A DNA stretch of 7,275 nt from Alphaproteobacteria bacterium (lineage in GTDB: Bacteria; Pseudomonadota; Alphaproteobacteria; JAJFFI01). The stretch lies in the NCBI GenBank assembly GCA_021776755.1, contig JAJFFI010000353.1, positions 1 through 7,275 on the forward strand. Direction: 5' to 3'. Shown here one piece after another: positions 6,803 to 7,275 of this stretch (position 1 is the first letter of the stretch; each line of letters starts with the position of its first letter). Position numbers and translations under genes: made by a program. The notes under the pieces were generated by a model that was given only the letters and a program-made list of their open reading frames with translations, was not told the DNA's origin and ran no database searches.

Positions 6803-6889
6803 GTACGCGACTTCAACTTTGCCCTGATGCTCCGCGAAATGAACCGCCTCGCCGACAAGTTGGGCGTGCCGGAATTCATTCGCAGCTGA
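6803..6889 (+). other. Short coding-like tail, 28 residues before a stop, unrecognised
   Basis: The plus-strand frame reads VRDFNFALMLREMN, then RLADKLGVPEFIRS, and stops at TGA 6887-6889. The mixed, helix-like composition looks like the C-terminal end of a real protein. I cannot name a family, and upstream in frame the sequence becomes Arg-rich shadow of the TrbG relic on the other strand. It has no convincing start or ribosome site. It may be the cut-off end of a former neighbour gene. Confidence 0.25.
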
Positions 6890-6919
6890 GCGAAAACCTT
6901 CGCGACCGCCACGGAAGAT

Positions 6920-6995
6920 TGGCGTCCCCTAGGGGAGTCGAACCCCTGTTTCCGGCGTGAGAGGCCGGCGTCCTAGGCCACTAGACGAAGGGGAC
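6920..6995 (-). tRNA. tRNA-Glu (anticodon CTC)
   Basis: On the minus strand the acceptor GTCCCCT (6995-6989) pairs with AGGGGAC, followed by discriminator G and an encoded CCA (6922-6920). The anticodon stem CCGGC/GCCGG encloses the loop CTCTCAC, giving anticodon CTC, which reads GAG. The T arm is CAGGGG-TTCGACT-CCCCT with the invariant TTC. The D arm has the TCTAGTGGCCTAGGA form typical of bacterial tRNA-Glu. All stems are intact, so it should be functional. Length is 76 nt with CCA. The 3' end faces the pseudogene debris and the lipid operon. Confidence 0.98.
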
Positions 6996-7001
6996 ACTGG
7001 A

Positions 7002-7031
7002 GGCGCGCGGCCCTGTGGGGCGGGGCGCGCC
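7002..7031. repeat. GC-rich inverted repeat in the tRNA-Glu leader
   Basis: GGCGCGC (7002-7008) pairs perfectly with GCGCGCC (7025-7031), and GCCC (7010-7013) with GGGC (7018-7021) forms a nested inner stem around a TGTG loop. It lies six bases upstream of the mature tRNA 5' end and downstream of the candidate promoter, so it would be in the precursor leader. It has no T tract on either strand, so a terminator role is doubtful. It may be a processing-related hairpin or simply GC-rich spacer. Confidence 0.55.
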
Positions 7032-7059
7032 GGGTGCGTTCGCGTGGCGGAAGCGGCCC

Positions 7060-7089
7060 CGTATACAGCACCTCGCGGGCCGGGTTCAA
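7060..7089 (-). promoter_or_regulatory. Candidate sigma-70-type promoter for tRNA-Glu
   Basis: On the minus strand TTGAAC (7089-7084) and TATACG (7065-7060) are separated by 18 bases, a good fit to alphaproteobacterial housekeeping -35 and -10 elements. It lies between the end of the right-hand partial gene (7120) and the tRNA, in the same orientation as the tRNA. The expected transcription start near 7053 would leave a leader of about 58 bases that includes the GC-rich hairpin. Confidence 0.6.
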
Positions 7090-7119
7090 GCGTTGATCCA
7101 CCCGAACGCCGGCACGGCG

Positions 7120-7275
7120 CTATTTCTTCGTGTGGGCGTCGATGATGCCGATGGTCTTGCCGGTCTCGAGATCGACGACGATGACCTGTTCGCGCTCGTC
7201 GGGCAGGCGCACCGTGATCAGCGCGCGGCCGCCGCCGGTCGAGGTCTGCTTGATCACCGTGCCCTCGGGCAGGCC
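7120..7275 (-). CDS. Unrecognised protein, C-terminal 51 residues (gene continues beyond the right edge)
   Basis: The minus-strand frame is open from the right edge (7275) to TAG at 7122-7120, too short for a usual ORF cutoff but clearly coding-like. It reads GLPEGTVIKQTSTGGGRALI and continues through TVRLPDEREQVIVVDLETGK to a charged end, DAHTKK. Alternating hydrophobic residues (ALITVRL, QVIVVDLETG, TIGIID) suggest two or three beta strands, perhaps a small beta-rich or PepSY-like domain, but I do not recognise the family and no catalytic motif is visible. The 124-base gap to tRNA-Glu holds the tRNA promoter, so the two are probably separate units. No intrinsic terminator with a T tract follows the stop. 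Confidence 0.75.
   Translation of the reverse strand, partial: GLPEGTVIKQTSTGGGRALITVRLPDEREQVIVVDLETGKTIGIIDAHTKK

Larger units (their letters stand above)
6380..6919. other. Gap between the lipid operon and tRNA-Glu with decayed gene fragments
   Basis: These 540 bases hold no intact gene I can recognise. They contain a broken TrbG-like reading frame on the minus strand (about 6547-6781), a short minus-strand frame that also runs into the end of the transporter gene (6336-6503), and a short coding-looking plus-strand tail (6803-6889). No T-run typical of an intrinsic terminator follows the operon. The only hairpin near its end (6397-6422) is imperfect and has no U tract. Confidence 0.6.

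Noticed and set aside
6547..6912. Minus-strand frame of 121 codons as an intact gene
   Set aside because: Only its last 20 or so residues match the TrbG core. The rest is out of frame with the TrbG similarity, so it is a by-product of the frameshift.
1..7275. CRISPR array, riboswitch or tandem repeats
   Set aside because: No regularly spaced direct repeats or recognisable riboswitch core were seen on either strand.

Overview
The window looks like a high-GC alphaproteobacterial chromosome segment. A sphingomonad or rhizobial relative is my guess, inferred from base composition, a tRNA-Glu with encoded CCA, an HpnN-type RND protein and a TrbG-like relic; I cannot fix the genus. It has three parts: a tight five-gene plus-strand operon (1-6379), a stretch of decayed DNA with no intact recognisable gene (6380-6919), and a minus-strand block with tRNA-Glu, its likely promoter and the 3' end of an unrecognised gene (6920-7275).

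The operon reads as an inositol-lipid synthesis and export module. In order it encodes a CDP-alcohol phosphatidyltransferase-family membrane enzyme cut by the left edge, inositol-3-phosphate synthase (ino1/MIPS), a second CDP-alcohol phosphatidyltransferase, a flippase-like membrane protein of the lysylphosphatidylglycerol-synthase N-terminal (UPF0104) type, and an MMPL/RND transporter resembling HpnN, the hopanoid-associated transporter. Junctions are a 4-nt overlap (ATGA), a 21-nt gap, an 11-nt gap and an 8-nt overlap, so transcription as one unit and translational coupling are likely. The operon promoter must lie left of the window.

The proposed pathway is inference. MIPS turns glucose 6-phosphate into inositol 1-phosphate (D-inositol 3-phosphate). 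One or both CDP-alcohol transferases attach it to a lipid, using either CDP-diacylglycerol plus inositol phosphate or CDP-inositol plus a lipid or polyol acceptor. The flippase-like protein would move the product across the inner membrane and the RND protein would carry it towards the outer membrane. Such a complete synthesis, flipping and trafficking set in a Gram-negative is the most interesting content here.

Right of the operon, the minus strand carries a broken TrbG/VirB9-like conjugation gene with two internal stops, one frameshift and a lost C-terminus, next to other possible gene scraps. The 3' end of tRNA-Glu, a common integration site for islands, faces this debris and the operon. 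Horizontal acquisition of the lipid cluster is therefore a hypothesis worth testing.
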